A DNA stretch of 64,000 nucleotides from Icerya purchasi. Taxonomy: Eukaryota > Arthropoda > Insecta > Hemiptera > Monophlebidae. The position numbers and the translations under genes are program-made. Shown piece by piece: positions 46,064-59,414 of the stretch. The notes beneath the pieces are model-generated. The model was given only the letters and a program-made list of their open reading frames with translations, had not been told where the DNA came from and did no database searches. Location of the stretch: the NCBI GenBank assembly GCA_039619475.1, contig CM077115.1, positions 300,143,756-300,207,755 on the forward strand, given 5' to 3'. Each line of letters begins with the position of its first letter. Within the stretch, counting starts at the first letter, position 1.

Positions 46064-49000
46064 ATATGTAGTGTATGTGTGTACACATAAAGCCAAATTC
46101 TTTATACTTTTCTGTACGGACCATTACATATAACTGACTGTCGTTTTTCGCAGAATTAAATAAACGCTCCATAAACACAACGAAAAATAGGTTACAGATT
46201 AAGAATAAACGTTACTGATTTTTCACTTTACCTACGCTTTAAAAATAACTCGTATCAGTTCTTCGCTAATACTTATGGGCGATAAAATTTCAAATAACGT
46301 GCCATTTTTCTTATTTAATTTATGATTTGCGTGCAATATTAGACGCAATTTTATTTCGAGTGTTCCAGTATATTTCAAAGTATAACAGAAAATGTTACTT
46401 CAAAACGGTTTTTACATATTATTCTCGGGCGTATGAATGACGTTATCACTATAGTACATGTAAATGTATATAGTAATGACGAATTTCTATTTATCAGTAT
46501 ACCAAATAATGGTATATTTATACCATAGTAATTAATCAAGGAGTGTGAATTTAAATCTACTATTGTAAAGCGAGTTTTACATAGTGCCATATTCGTTAAA
46601 AATTTGTAATTTTCAATATATAGGCGGATTAAGTTCAGTAAGTTCCATGTTTCACGGAAGGCCCTAAAAATAAAATAAAATAAATAAAATCCTATCGTTT
46701 AATAGGAGCTGAGCTGGATGATGATTCGTCTAGAAAAAATTACGATCTATCAATGGAAATTTTACGTTTTTCTTGAAACTTTTACGAAAAATGTTTAAAT
46801 TAAACAAAACGATAGCAATTATGTGCGTGCAAAAACGAAAAATAGGACTGCATTAGTTCTTTGGTTTTTCAAAGTTTTTTTTATATACTCTCGAAAACAA
46901 CGCCGAAACAATATTAAATTTTAGCCGCGTAAAAAAGCAAAACAAAAAATGCTATAGCAAACAAGTAGTATACCCTAAAAAACGCCTCAAATTAATCTCA
47001 ACAGAATCTCATTTGTGAGAGAAAAGGGGTTTTGATTTCCGCGTACTCGCTTTCCTTGTTCCTTCGTCGCCGGAATTAAATCGGACTCTCTTTCTATCAT
47101 TTTTAGGCGACTGGGGAGATATTTACATTTTTTTTTTTTATATACCCTCCACCCCCACCCTTCTAGGACTTGTTGCCGGGGAGCATATTTAAATAAAATT
47201 ACATCGTTCATTTTATAATTTACGACTACAAGTAGTTTTTTTTTTTTTGTTATTCTATACTGACATAGGTTAATTACGTAATCCGTCGGTCACTTCGGAA
47301 AAGCGTTTACCTGTCTGTGCGAATAAACCTCAAATCTGTCTGAATGAAATTTTTTACATTTTTACTACCTCCAACTGAGGGGTTCAAAAAGCTACTACTA
47401 CTACTGTTCCTACAATTATATTAAGAACTATCAACGGAAACATTAGACTCTTTTTTATCAGGGAAATTTTAAAGCAGCGGGCAATAATATCGAAAGAAAA
47501 AAGATTGACAAAGGAGTAATGCTCGTACCAGCCAGTTTTATAATTTTTATCGCGCCTTAAAAGTGTGACCGGGCGAATTATTTTTATATGAAATATCAGT
47601 ATGCCGGCTTTGTAGTTTATTGAACGAAATGCAGATCATTGGGATTATGCGAGCCTTGGTAATATATATATATATATATCATTTGAGTTTTACGGGCTGT
47701 TTATTTAATACTATTCGGATATAATTACGTGCATTTCCTTCGATTTGATAAAATTGCGCTCGTAGAGCTGAATAAAATATGACAGACTGTTAATACGATA
47801 TAGAATGTAACATGTGCCGCTGTTTGTAACCCCGTCAGCAACATTGGTACCGAGGACATTCGTCTCATGAGTGTTGAGGAAGATATATTTTAGTGGGGAA
47901 CCTTCAATGAGATAACGGGCGCATACAAAATTTGAAGTTCTAGTCGAGTAGTACAACTAAAAATATAGCCACAAGACAAATACAGATCATTTAAAAAGTG
48001 TTTTTTTTTGCTTTTTTTTCTGCTTTTTGTGGATTATTTATACTTTTTTTTTTTTTTTAGGGGGTTCGTTATAAAGACATTGGCCCAAGAATACTTGAAA
48101 ATATTAATATATTTCATAATATTTCCAACTATTAGGGAGCGACGCAATAACTCGCCCACGCCGGCAGAAATGAACTCCTGTTTTACACTATTTTATAAAT
48201 AAAATATGTTTTTCCTTTGAATTCTTTTTTTTTGGGGGGGTTGTCGTATAAAAAACGTCATCAGGTCGTAAGTGAGTAAAACGCACGGATCGACAATTTT
48301 TCGGTTACTGAAAAAAAAAAAAAAAATTGTATTAAAAACGGTTTAACAATTTCGTAAGCTCCACAGACGCGTTCTAAGAGGTTTCCGATAGTGGAGAGGA
48401 GTAAAATTTATAAAAGCGGATTACAGATCTGGTTTTTTTCTTCATTTTCCGACTGCTTAGGATTAAAATTTACTTTAAATGTTTTTTTTGCTAGCGTAAA
48501 ACCGAAAAGTATTATATACTTATTATAGTTCATCGAAAGGACAAAATTAAAAATCAAAATTATTTGAGAACCTAATCGGATGCTGTATAGCTGTGAAATC
48601 TTTTGAAAGTAGTCGTCAAAAAAAACTAAAAAACCGCAAAAGATCTTTTGTAAAAAACAAATATTATAATATATGGAACAGCCATATTTTAGCGAAGCGA
48701 TACTTTCCAAATATCATAGGTAGAATAAATAATAAAGACTTTGTGCCCAACTTTTTTAACTTACAATTCAAATATTAAGAATATATTTATATAAGTTTAA
48801 AATTACAGATACCGAAACTCGTAAAATATGTAACTTTTTTAAATAATATGACACACATATTAAAGGGATAGTAATAAGATATTCAATAATTTATACGCTA
48901 CAAAATTATTTACAAATATTTTCAAAGAGTTTAATGAATTCGTCGTGAAAGAAATTATATATCGCAATAAAAATTCAATTACATAATATTATGAAATATT

Positions 49001-49638
49001 TAAGGTTCACTACTATTATTAGGCGTTATAAAAATATTAATTTAATATGATCGTAAAATGGGATTAAGGGAAGTGGATGGCGCTTAACATTATAGTACAA
49101 ATTGTGAATTAAAGAAAACAACCCTATTCAAAGTTTTGGGGATTAGAAAAAGAACCCCGAAAAGATCCGATACTTTGATTAAAAGGAAAAATTTGCATTT
49201 CAAAATTTTCCGAAAAATTCCGAACGAAAAAATCACGTTTTTGGCTGGGGGACTCTAAATACCGACCTACCAGTACTGCTACGGTCGTATAATGGGGCAA
49301 AGTTTTGTAATGTCATATATTTGTTAAGAGTCCACCAGGGATGTCACCACCACGGCCTCTTTATTACCGTAGACGAAAAAAAAAATTATTGATTTATTAT
49401 TATTATTTAAATTACTTTAATTGCCATAATTTTATGAAGTATATTAATGAAAAATATTTACCTACACCTATATCTTTTTCGTGGACGGTCGACCGCTAGA
49501 AAAAAAGACACAATTAATAATCATAAAAAAATATAAATATATAAATAAACAATTGTACGTGCCACTCTATTTGTCGGGGCGGCGACACAGGAACACGGTG
49601 ATGATGGCTTCCGGAAATGTGTATTCTGGCGGTGATTC
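46064..49638. other. Non-coding AT-rich stretch
   Basis: (TA)n at 47661-47679 and several long T runs (47129-47140, 47237-47250, 48045-48058). GGCGGATTAAG at 46623 faintly resembles a hAT-type end. No gene recognised. Confidence 0.5.
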
Positions 49639-49646
49639 CTTTCATG
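49639..49646. repeat. Target-site duplication, left
   Basis: CTTTCATG, identical to 50654-50661. The match extends to CCTTTCATG if one more base is counted. Confidence 0.65.
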
Positions 49647-49661
49647 GGGAGATGTCGAATT

Positions 49662-49706
49662 GGTTCCCGTCCTATTGATGTTTGACACACCAATAGGACG
49701 GGAACC
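49662..49706. repeat. Perfect 16-bp stem hairpin at element left end
   Basis: GGTTCCCGTCCTATTG (49662-49677) and CAATAGGACGGGAACC (49691-49706) with a 13-nt loop. The left arm overlaps the inner part of the TIR. Confidence 0.9.
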
Positions 49707-50554
49707 GTCTGTCCTTTTTAAGGGCCCTTTTTTACCTGAGATGAAACTGATCCAGTCTTTTATCGCTGTTGTTATTGATGCTTGTTGTTGATGTTATTAC
49801 TACCAGTCTTATTCTTCACATATGATCATTATGAGTGTCATAATAGAACGACTGTTTCTCATTTGTATGCAGGTGAGATTGATTTCCGCTTTTATTCGTA
49901 ATCAGTATTCGGTCTTTTGATGATATAAGGTATGTTGTACTGTTTGTGTTTGATGTTAGTTATCAGAATATTACTTATTTACTCCGATTTTGTAATGGAA
50001 TTTATGTTTAGCGAGAAAGGGAGAAAACTCTACTTGCTACTTGTGATGTATGATTATAAAAATTCGGCTGCCAAAAAAAATTGGTAGATGGGTTAGAAAG
50101 ATGGATTTGCAACCAAACGAGGATGTAAAGCTTTCGTATAAAACTACATGAACAAAATATTCTACCATTGAAGAAGTTTCTAGTATAAAAATTATGGAAT
50201 ATTGCAAGCGATATCGCACATCTATGTTGCAAGCTGTCTTCAATTATCTGTTTCAAAAAAATCTGCACAGTAAATGGAAAATAAATAATTGTAAACTACG
50301 TTTAGAGCACTTTTACAATTTACCAACGAATGAATATTCACACAGCTCAACTTCTCTATGTACTTATTCACAATTTATATTTCACGTCTACATGTTCAAA
50401 AAAAAAAAAAAAAAAAAAGGAATCAAATGCAATCAGGGGTAAATTAAATGCCATTTCTTCACTACCACTATCGAAAATATATTTCTTTTTGGTCAAATAT
50501 CACGTTTTAATAAAGTACATAAACCGACAGTAATTCATCAATCATTCTAGTAAC

Positions 50555-50572
50555 AATGGGAACCAATTCGAC
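50555..50572 (+). repeat. Sub-terminal copy of the right-end motif
   Basis: ATGGGAACCAATTCGACC, identical to 50630-50647 and in the same orientation. Confidence 0.85.
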
Positions 50573-50653
50573 CGTTTTAAATTGAAGACTGATTTATTCG
50601 ACAACCTAATGCAGTAATTCCAGTTTATTATGGGAACCAATTCGACCACATCC

Positions 50654-50661
50654 CTTTCATG
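50654..50661. repeat. Target-site duplication, right
   Basis: CTTTCATG following the right TIR; matches 49639-49646. Confidence 0.65.
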
Positions 50662-53257
50662 AGGATGCGAGAAGTGAATTTTACCCGAATGTATAACACA
50701 AAATTGATTAAACTTTATGCAATTTACTTCCGCGAAAGGAACTACTAATAATATAACGGGCGATTCAACTCTTGCGCGCTGCAGAGATTATTTCCAGACG
50801 CGATTTCTTTTATATGAGGACCGTCTCTGGAAAAAAAAAAAAAACTGTCTTCTTCACTGACGGTAGAGATCATCGACTGACTTCGTAGCTATCTTTTCGC
50901 TGCTATGAGCCTTTTTTCTTTTATCTTCCACTAATCGTCATTATTTATTATTAATAGGGTGGTCATTTCTCCAGTGACCGCGTGACGATGCATTCGCCGG
51001 ATAAACTGGATTTCAATCGGGCGCGCATTCTCACTCGCACCACGTTTTCGATAATTTCTCTATATTTGTATTATTTTATTTATTTCTATTCTTTCTTAAC
51101 TGCAATGTATTGCAGTTTTCGGAAATTCCATCACTGCTCCGATTGCGATATATAAAATTCTGAAAGCGATAAACAACAATTTCGAAGCTGACACGGATAA
51201 TAATAGAAAAAAAAAGCGGTACGCGAACGATTTAAATTACGCGTCTCTAGAAATCAGGGGGAGAGTAAAGGCAGATAAGCCAAAAGTAGAAAGAAACTGA
51301 CCCCAGTATTCTCCCTTAAATTCATTAAGCTTAGTACCATTATGGAAAGAGCTTAACTTCAGAATCGCCTCGGCCCTGCTAAAAGGAGGACTCACTTTAC
51401 TTTAGTTCTCACGCAATCGTCCAGAAATCATCGGTAATTTTGGAAAAAAGTTATTTCGGAAAAAACCGCGATTGAAGATTTTCCCGAATAATTTGAATCG
51501 TCTCTATCGATTAGTGTGCTTTCCTCGTAATCAGTGAAAAATGGTATTGAGTTGAAACTGAAAACTGTGCATACTCTTTCGTCACGTACGGAATGGCAAC
51601 GGACGGAGCGCTTTTAGTTACACTTGTTTTTCGGATCCGAATCCTTCTTTGTGTATTCTCTAACGTCGAGGAGAAATTTCGTGAAGGCCATTTTATTTCT
51701 GTTCGAATTTCGGCGCAAAAGCGTGTCGCACACACGGGTGACAACAGATGATTACCGAGGTTATTTTTTCGAAAACCGGGGGAAAAAAAAAGAAGTAAAT
51801 TGTTGTTTTTTTTTTGTTTTTTTTTTCGATTAGTGATATCGGTTTTCAAGGTATTTTTGCAGTATTCGTTGCGAAAATGAAAAGTGCGGAGAATCGAGTC
51901 ACGGGTCCGGGAAAATCGGAACGTTTCGGATTTATTGCGAACACCGACAGCAGCCGGGCATTGTTAATTAATAATTTTGTTTGCGATAGTTTATAAAAAT
52001 GTGGACGAGCGATGGATACGGTTTTCGCAGCGGTCCCGGCGACTAACTAACCGCAGCGGGCACGAATTAAACTTAAAATTCGTCGCCCGTCTGCGCCAAT
52101 ATTTCACCATGTTTACCGAGCACTCATCGCAACTCTGACGCACGCACTCGGTAAACAGACCGTTCCGGGCAGAAATTTTCTCCGCACATCCGGCTCGGCA
52201 GCCGAATTAATTAATGTCACAGCTATACACGGAAGACGGCCTTGTCGCCCCTCTCCGAAGCTGCAAACTTTTTCCATCGGAAATATTTTCGAAATACCTT
52301 TCGGCTAAATATCATCTGTGCCACTCCGATAGCGGCCCGCTTTGAAAATTCCCGGAAAACTGGAGTGCTGGAAAATCAGCCTCCGCGCATGGAAGTGAAA
52401 GCGAAACTTCGCAGATCGTATTCACGTCACGCAAGAATATTTTCCGCCGTTCTGTTTGAAGTTTTCCGGAAAAAGGTTAGCACGTGGATGCGCACGAAGT
52501 GAGAGTTAAGTTGTAGTGACGGGGAAGTTCCCCCCGGAACTTATATTTAAGGAAAAAAGGGCGATTCTGCAGACTTTGAAAACAGAGGACACATTATTAA
52601 TCTCGTTTTGTTACGATTTCAGCGAAGAAGTACGAGATTTAAAATAATTTTATCGGTCGATTTCGAACACACATGTTCATTCGAGCTTGCCTTTTAGCTC
52701 TTTGCTGATGAAGTATTTAAGTACGATTTCAGTCGAGTGTAAGATTTTTTCTCTAAGCAATGCAATGCGCGTTGGACGTTCAGGTCGTACAGAGTATGCA
52801 ATTTCGAAAAATTCTCCATCTAATAATACCCCGCTCGGGGCCATTTTCCCGTAGCATAACCCAGTCGCTTACCCGTAGTTTTCGGACGGCGCACAGTCAC
52901 GGTCTTCTGTCGAATGCTTGAAATTGCTCCGACGAACAGGTTTCCAGATTCTGCGGCTCTTCTCAGATACTCAAATTTTATCGAAGATCATTTTCTTCCT
53001 ATATATATATATTTCACGAAACATTTGTTCTACTATACCCTTAGCTGATAATTATTTTAATGTCATTATTTGTCGATAGTAAAATCCATTTCCTTGCTTT
53101 TTCATTATGTAGTGATAACATCATAGATTAATTTAAAACAAGCTCTGAAGGATTAATAATAAAATGATCCGTTAGTGGCCAAACGGTACTCTCTAAATGC
53201 CAGGCCAAAAAAAAAAAAAAAAAAATTATATGAAATTATTATAAATTACACACGACA
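50662..53257. other. Non-coding stretch, CpG-rich near 51840-52520
   Basis: No domain-bearing ORF. From about 51840 to 52520 GC and CpG rise clearly, and several ORFs open on both strands, which composition alone explains. A perfect 10-bp inverted repeat GTTTACCGAG/CTCGGTAAAC (52111-52120, 52147-52156) lies there. Regulatory or 5' exon sequence is possible but unproven. Confidence 0.45.
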
Positions 53258-53325
53258 TGTTTCGGTGTCATAGCGCCATAATCGTGAAAATGATTAAATG
53301 ATTATGGCGCTATGACGCCAAAACA
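53258..53325. repeat. 26-bp-arm hairpin, Penelope-like
   Basis: TGTTTCGGTGTCATAGCGCC then ATAATC (53258-53283) pairs with GATTATGGCGCTATGACGCC then AAAACA (53300-53325), 24 of 26 positions, around a 16-nt loop. The CGACATGTTTCGG start resembles sequences near the ends of Penelope-like elements. The resemblance is from memory; the pairing is seen directly. Confidence 0.7.
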
Positions 53326-56300
53326 CATACAGCATGTTGAGATATTTATAATAATATATATTTCCTATAATTTTATTTATTAGTGTGATTATTTTCTCCA
53401 TCCGTTTCATATGCAGCTCTTATTAAAACCTCCACCCGTATTCATTTTCCTTTTTAGTAAAGGTCTGCCTCTACTATCCGTTTATTTTATTGTCTCATAA
53501 CTATCGTTGCTTTATTTTGGTTTGCTTGTTTCCATGTAATTTTTTTTATCGTGTCTCTTAATCTATTCCACGTGTCCTGCCAATGAAATTTGTTTTCTTT
53601 ATCCCCCCCCCTGTTTTGGAAGAAGTTTTTGACCCGGATAACAAAAATTCGGTCTAACTATTTCGCGTCCAGTTTTTGAAAATATACATTAAAGAAGAAT
53701 ATTCCGGTCTTGTCCTTTTTATTAGAAAAAATATAGTTATGTGAGAAGTTGTCGTCGGCTTATTACAAAAACAGCACGACGCGATATAACATAGCTCCGA
53801 TGTGGCATCGAGGATGCTATCGGGTACGAAATCTAGAGAGAAAACTAAATCATCATATTTTTGTATATTGCGTACGATTTTTACTATCAAACCGCTAGGC
53901 TGCATCGATTACCGGTAATTGATAAGAGACCGAAAAATAACGGGGCTAAATTAGAGGCCCTGAATGAAAGTAGCTAAATTTGATCGAAATTTCATTAGTT
54001 AACGTCTTCGTCGTCTTATGATGTAGGCTAGGTTCCCTGTGAAACTTGCCTCGTAAATTTTGTGACAAATTCGTTTTTCCGTATCGCGCGACTTGCGACA
54101 GAATTGAACTTGACACGCGATAGGCGTAGGATATTCCGGTTGCGGTTGGGAGTGTTGTCTTCGGAACTCAAACGCGCGCAGAAATACGGCCCCGTATTCA
54201 AACATTTTCTGATCGGAAATAATTCACTTGTTTTTCCGTTCCGGTTCGAAATACGGAATCTAAAGAAAAGAAAGGAAAAGCGCGTTTCGAATAACAATTG
54301 TGTTTGCGTACCCGATGAGCAGGGCTTTACTCGGAAAGTGTCACGAAATGTTCTTTTGTAGTGAAATGAAGCGGTATTGAATTTTTGAAAGTTATAAATA
54401 TTATAATTAAGAAAGAAAAAGCGGGCTATTTTTTGCAAACTTCGGTTTTTAAGCGTATTATCGAATATAATTATCAGCGAGTATCAATTACGATTAAAGA
54501 CAGAAAAATATTTGAAAATTTTAAGATATATGAAAATTTTGATTACAAACAAATAAAAAACTTTACAAATTTATACCTCGGAACGAACAGAATGCGGCTG
54601 CTGTCGCATCGAATCTAATAAAAACTCTACAAATTTAATGATACTTTCCCGAATTCCTCCTTCTCCTGATCGGGCACACATTTTAGACGATTGCATAAAG
54701 TTAGCCCGCGCGCCGTTAAGTACTCACTTACGAAATCGAGAAAAATATTTTCAAAAAAACCGATATCAAAAAAATTCGTTACATTTGTTACTTTTCGACA
54801 TCAATAGAATCTGTGCCACGTTAGCAACTCTCCTTCCGTCAGCAAGATAGCTGCTATGTACCGTCACAGAAGGTACTTCTTCAGAGCGCGCCAGTTGGTT
54901 AGCCATCATCATCGTCGCCTTGGTTAAAAAATACATGATGAATATTCGTGCGGAGATTAACCGGAAAATAGAGAAACTATCCAGATATGTATGCAAATGT
55001 TTTTTTCGAACCGCAACGCTACATTTACACTGTAAAAAGGAAATCTCTCGAACCGGCACCGTACACGAAATGTTCGTTTTGAGCGCTGTGATGCGTCCAA
55101 AAGTTATTTCTTGTACACCTGGATGGTCGTAACCGGTTTTGCACTAGTAACATTCACTGTGGTTAATCGAATTCAAATTAAAAGCACTTCTCACGGAAAC
55201 CAACAGCGATATTGTTGCCGAACTACGGACCACGTCGCATAATAATTAATTCGAATTCCAATAATAATAAATAATTAATAACAGCGATAAAAATATATAT
55301 ATATATATATAAATGAACCGAACGGATATTTATTAAGTTTTTGCAATAACCGACAGGAAAAAATGGATGCGGCTTAATTCGAATCGGTGGTAAGAAATGT
55401 AATAAGCACAAAAAGCCTTCTATAAAGTCATTTGCGAAGAATCACATCGGTGTGTTCATTTGATCGTGGTGAATTGAAGTAAAGTCCGCGATACCCTTGA
55501 TAAGGGATATTATGGACTGTAAATTTAAGCTTTCCATAATGGTTACTAATCCTAATCGATCTGATGAGAATGATTCTCATAGGATCTGCCTTTACCTTTC
55601 CAGATTTCTATTTAATAAATTTCATTTCTGTTACAAAACCGCATTCATCAATATTATATAACTTTGTAATGCTGAGATAGCAAAAGTAATTTTGTTAATT
55701 TCCCCCGGCCCAACACACAACGACACCGATAGTTGCGTATAAAAAATAATACTTTTATAAATACACAAAAGAGAATGATCACTGAAAATCACCTTAGGAA
55801 AATCTTTGAAATAGTACGACCACCTGAAAGTTTTTACAACTCATACGCAATTTCTGTTTCGTCATATCTTTATCGGCCACGATGGTTTTTCTTTTCACTG
55901 CATCTCTATATGTGTGCATGTGTGTAGAAATTTGAGTGTTCCGTTATCGGCGACGTCTTCATTTAGACGAGGAGCGTTGGCAATCGGCCGCCGCGGAAGA
56001 ATTTCCAGTTGATTAGCGGTTTTTCTATTGACGCGTGGGTGGGGGTGGGGAGTAATCGAGAAATTCTGCTTCGTTTGTTTCGCAGGAAAGCTGAGCATTA
56101 TAACGCGACGCGTGTGTGTATTAAAGATAATACGGTGAACATTCGCCGCGTTGGGAGGTACATTATCTTAGGCCGGCAACGCGGATACGTGGCACTTCGG
56201 CCTATACTAATAACAACATATGTTATACGATAACAACAAAGAAGTAACGGGGCGATGACGAGGCTGGAAAATACCAGTTTTCCGAGAGACGAAGTTTTTC

Positions 56301-58818
56301 CGGGAATTAAGGAACCCGCTTTCGTGGCAAGTTGAAATGTGTTAAAACAGCCGCGTGGTGGTCGAATTTGTAGATGTTATCCGCCGAAGCTACCTCTCGT
56401 ATTTGTTTACATATTAACCGGGAGAGAAATTCCGCAAATGCCTGTACGAGCGGGGGTGGAAGAGATTTCTGAAATCCAGTGTTTTCTGGAGGCGGGGATA
56501 TTAACATTTTGTCGCTTGCTTTGCACCGTTATATAACAACGCCCGCTATCATCGGAGCAGCGAAAGCTGAGAATTTATCGATAAGAACAATTATCAGCAA
56601 CTTTCAAAAGTGTGTCCCAAAATGACTCGGGTAGGTCTGAATATTCTGATAGGCGAAGTCAATCCGTACCGCAGTCCTTTATTCGCGGCTGATATTTCAC
56701 TTTCTTCTCAATTAGGACACTACATTTTCTATATCGGGCGCAATTTTATTGGAAAAACTTGAAATGGCCGCAGTAAGTAATTTTCATTGACGGAGTACTG
56801 AAATTATTTCTAATCTCCAGATTAAAACTTTTTACTGATTATTTTGACACACTTCCAACGACTTAATTATATTTCATTAAAAGGTCCTAATTTAACTCCA
56901 ACAAATTTTGTCGCGGATATTCTTAAATGAAGAAATACCTGGAGAGAACCGGATAAATGCAAAACTGAAAGAACGTCTAAAACAAGATTAACTTTAAGCT
57001 GATGAAAGAAATTATAAGGAAACGAGATTGACACAAAAAAGGAAATGATTCCTTGATGAAGTGACAAGTTGGTGAACTCGTATTTGTATCGCAAAGAAGT
57101 CCTTGGTAAGCCCCGAGCGCCTTTCCGAGTAACCGAAAGCAAGTATTACGCTGATCTGTTTAACAGCTGGGGAACACTTAAAATTTGTCGTAGAATTATT
57201 TTTTAAAAGACTAAAGCTTCGGGTAAGTGTTCTGTGCTAATGCTTTAAACATATATACGGCTCTAGATTAATCGAGGGAATATAAAAAAGGCAATCATCA
57301 TGAATTTAAGTAATAAGAACCAACTCTACTTAGCGGTATCTCTCTATATCTAGAGTGTATCTAATATTCCCCCAGTATTGGAAGTAAGCTATTCTTGAAA
57401 ATTGTTATTTGGAAAAAGGAAAACGGAAAAATCTAAATTAGTGACTTCTTTCAAAAAAAAGAACTTACATTACAAGTAGCGAAGCCGACTCTTCTGGAAA
57501 TCATAAACGACCCCATTACTGTAATAATTAATTTTCGTTACATTTTTAAGATGCCTGGTAATTCTATTTTTTCTTTTTTCGAAGGAAATATTTACGCTTA
57601 ATTTTTTTCACGCCCAATAAAAATGCGTATAGACATTCCAGAGATCGGTAGAATTTACTTTTTCGCAAAAGGGTAAACTTTCAGCTACGGGCCGAGATAT
57701 TTGCCAGCGTCGGTGATCGTTTTCCTGTTCTTAAAATTTCAACGTCGCCAATGAGTAGAGAGAAGTAGCATTAAGCCAAAAAAAAAAAAATAATAATAAT
57801 AAATAAAAAAAATAACACGTCTTATCGAGTGGATAAAAATTCTCAGCCCGCGTTCCGGGAACCGACAGTAGAATCGGACGAGGAGTTGCCAGAATTTTAT
57901 TTAATTAATAAATTACGGGAGAAGCGCTTCAAAGTTGTATCTGAAATTAGCGAACGGGAAAAGCAGATTTAATTCGTCGCACGGAGTATTCGCGAAAGAG
58001 AGCGAATTCGAAGAACGTCAGCGGAATCTATAATTTTATCTTTTATTCGTTGATTCGAAGTTAATTTTTTACAATTTCCACAAATTATTACTGCTATTTC
58101 TTTCGTCACCAACTTTTGTTGATAATAAAATAATAAAGAGGAAATAAAATCATCCCTGCAGAATTTAATATTAATATTATCGTTATTATTATAATTTTCT
58201 TCCTTCGGTTTTTTTCACTCGAAAGCACATCTCGCTCGATTTTAAAAAGAAACGCGACGACAACGTTAATGCGTTAGTAGAGTTAAATTGCTCTTTTTTT
58301 TTTTTTTCAAATTTGTAAATTCTACAAATTCAAACCGGAAATGACAAAAACAAATAAACCGGATAAATATAGATGATATTAAAATTGGCGAATGATTACG
58401 ATAAAGATGAGGGTGGGAAACCAAAAAAAAAAAAATTATTAGGAAATATTAAATCGGGTAAATTTTAAATTGAACAAATATATAAGAATGCGTCATTATC
58501 GAGGTCCGGAAAAACCTTAAACTAAAAACAAGAAATTATATTAAAATTTCGTCGTTAAAAAATGCTTAAGACTCAAATTATATTAAAATATGTTGTATAA
58601 TAGAAACTGACGTCATTAAGAACATTTTTTTAAAGAAAAAACGGATTATTTTTCATTAGGAACATTTTAAATTATTAAATTTTTCGATAATTAAAAAGAT
58701 AATTATTATTGTCGGATATCATCTATTAAATATTTCTTACGTTTATTTATATAGTAGTTTTTCAGCTATTTCCATGGAACCCCACTCTTATTGTAGAGCG
58801 TCGTCACGGTGATTTCTA
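53326..58818. other. Non-coding stretch
   Basis: 5.5 kb without a recognisable gene. ORFs at 54028-54438 are open on both strands through CpG-rich sequence. (TA)n at 55291-55311, an A/AAT tract at 57778-57813, and GC-richer patches at 55950-56180 and 57840-58020. No transposon identified. Confidence 0.45.
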
Positions 58819-58829
58819 AAGAGAATTTA
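58819..58829. repeat. Target-site duplication, left
   Basis: AAGAGAATTTA, identical to 59415-59425, flanking a retrotransposon copy. Confidence 0.7.
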
Positions 58830-59414
58830 TTTTTTTTTTTTTTTTTTTTCCCTACCCTGGGCGCGCCAGCGGCCTTGACCCAACAACATGAAAAATTAAC
58901 AGTTATAACTAAATAACCAGGCGGTCAGAAATGGAGAGGACAAAGGACAGTAGCAATGGGATAACTGAAGGCAATGGGAAGGAAAGAATATAGGTAGCGT
59001 TAAAGGGAGTAGGAAGACCCAAAACTAGAAGTTGGGTGTAAAGAATAGAGCGTTCGTTAGAGAGTGCTGAACATTCGAATAGGATGTGATTTGAATCACA
59101 AATACAAGAAGGCTCAGAAGCGTGAAGAGAGCAGAAAGGAGAAGGGGACAAAGCGAATCGAAAGCGAGAAGAGGGGAGAAGAGAATGATTGATTCTAAGC
59201 CTAATTAAGGAAACAACAGTGGAACGACGACAGATAGGAATAGATTGAAACCAAGGCAGGAAACTAGGAACCGGTTGAATAAGACGGTACTGAGAAAAGC
59301 GATTTGAGAATATAGATGGATACATGTCAGACCAAAGTCTGGAATGATTAGAGCGTGATAGAGAAAGAATGTCTGAGGAAGGGAAAGAGTCGAGGAAAGG
59401 ACCAGTGCGGGCGG
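58830..59414 (-). pseudogene. 5'-truncated non-LTR retrotransposon with TSD
   Basis: The minus-strand ORF (59325-58909) carries RINHSLLPSSRFRFALSPSP, then CDSNHILFECSALSNE and LVLGLPTPFNATYILSFPLP. This is the same C-terminal module as the copies at 10.7, 21.5 and 28.4 kb. The ORF stop is followed by a short 3' UTR (GTTGGGTCAAGGCCGCTGGC on the minus strand) and a ~20-nt poly-A. An exact 11-bp duplication sits at both ends, so the insertion is 585 bp long. Its 3' UTR differs from the 21.7/28.2 kb type, so it represents a sister subfamily. It lost everything upstream of the last ~170 codons. Confidence 0.85.

Larger units (their letters stand above)
49647..50653. mobile_element. Non-autonomous TIR element, ~1 kb, unclassified
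   Basis: The ends are imperfect 22-bp inverted repeats: left GGGAGATG then TCGAATTGGTTCCC (49647-49668), right GGGAACCAATTCGA then CCACATCC (50632-50653), 18 of 22 matching. An 8-bp (possibly 9-bp) duplication CTTTCATG flanks both sides. Eight bp would suggest hAT, nine a Mutator-like element; the terminal bases are typical of neither. A second right-end motif lies 75 bp inside (50555-50572), and the left end begins a 16-bp perfect hairpin. The interior has a poly-A run (50400-50418) and no transposase ORF, so mobilisation would need an enzyme in trans. Confidence 0.65.

Noticed and set aside
54028..54438. 136-codon minus-strand ORF with 99-codon ORF opposite
   Set aside because: Both strands are open over the same CpG-rich sequence, which lowers stop frequency. 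No motif favours either.
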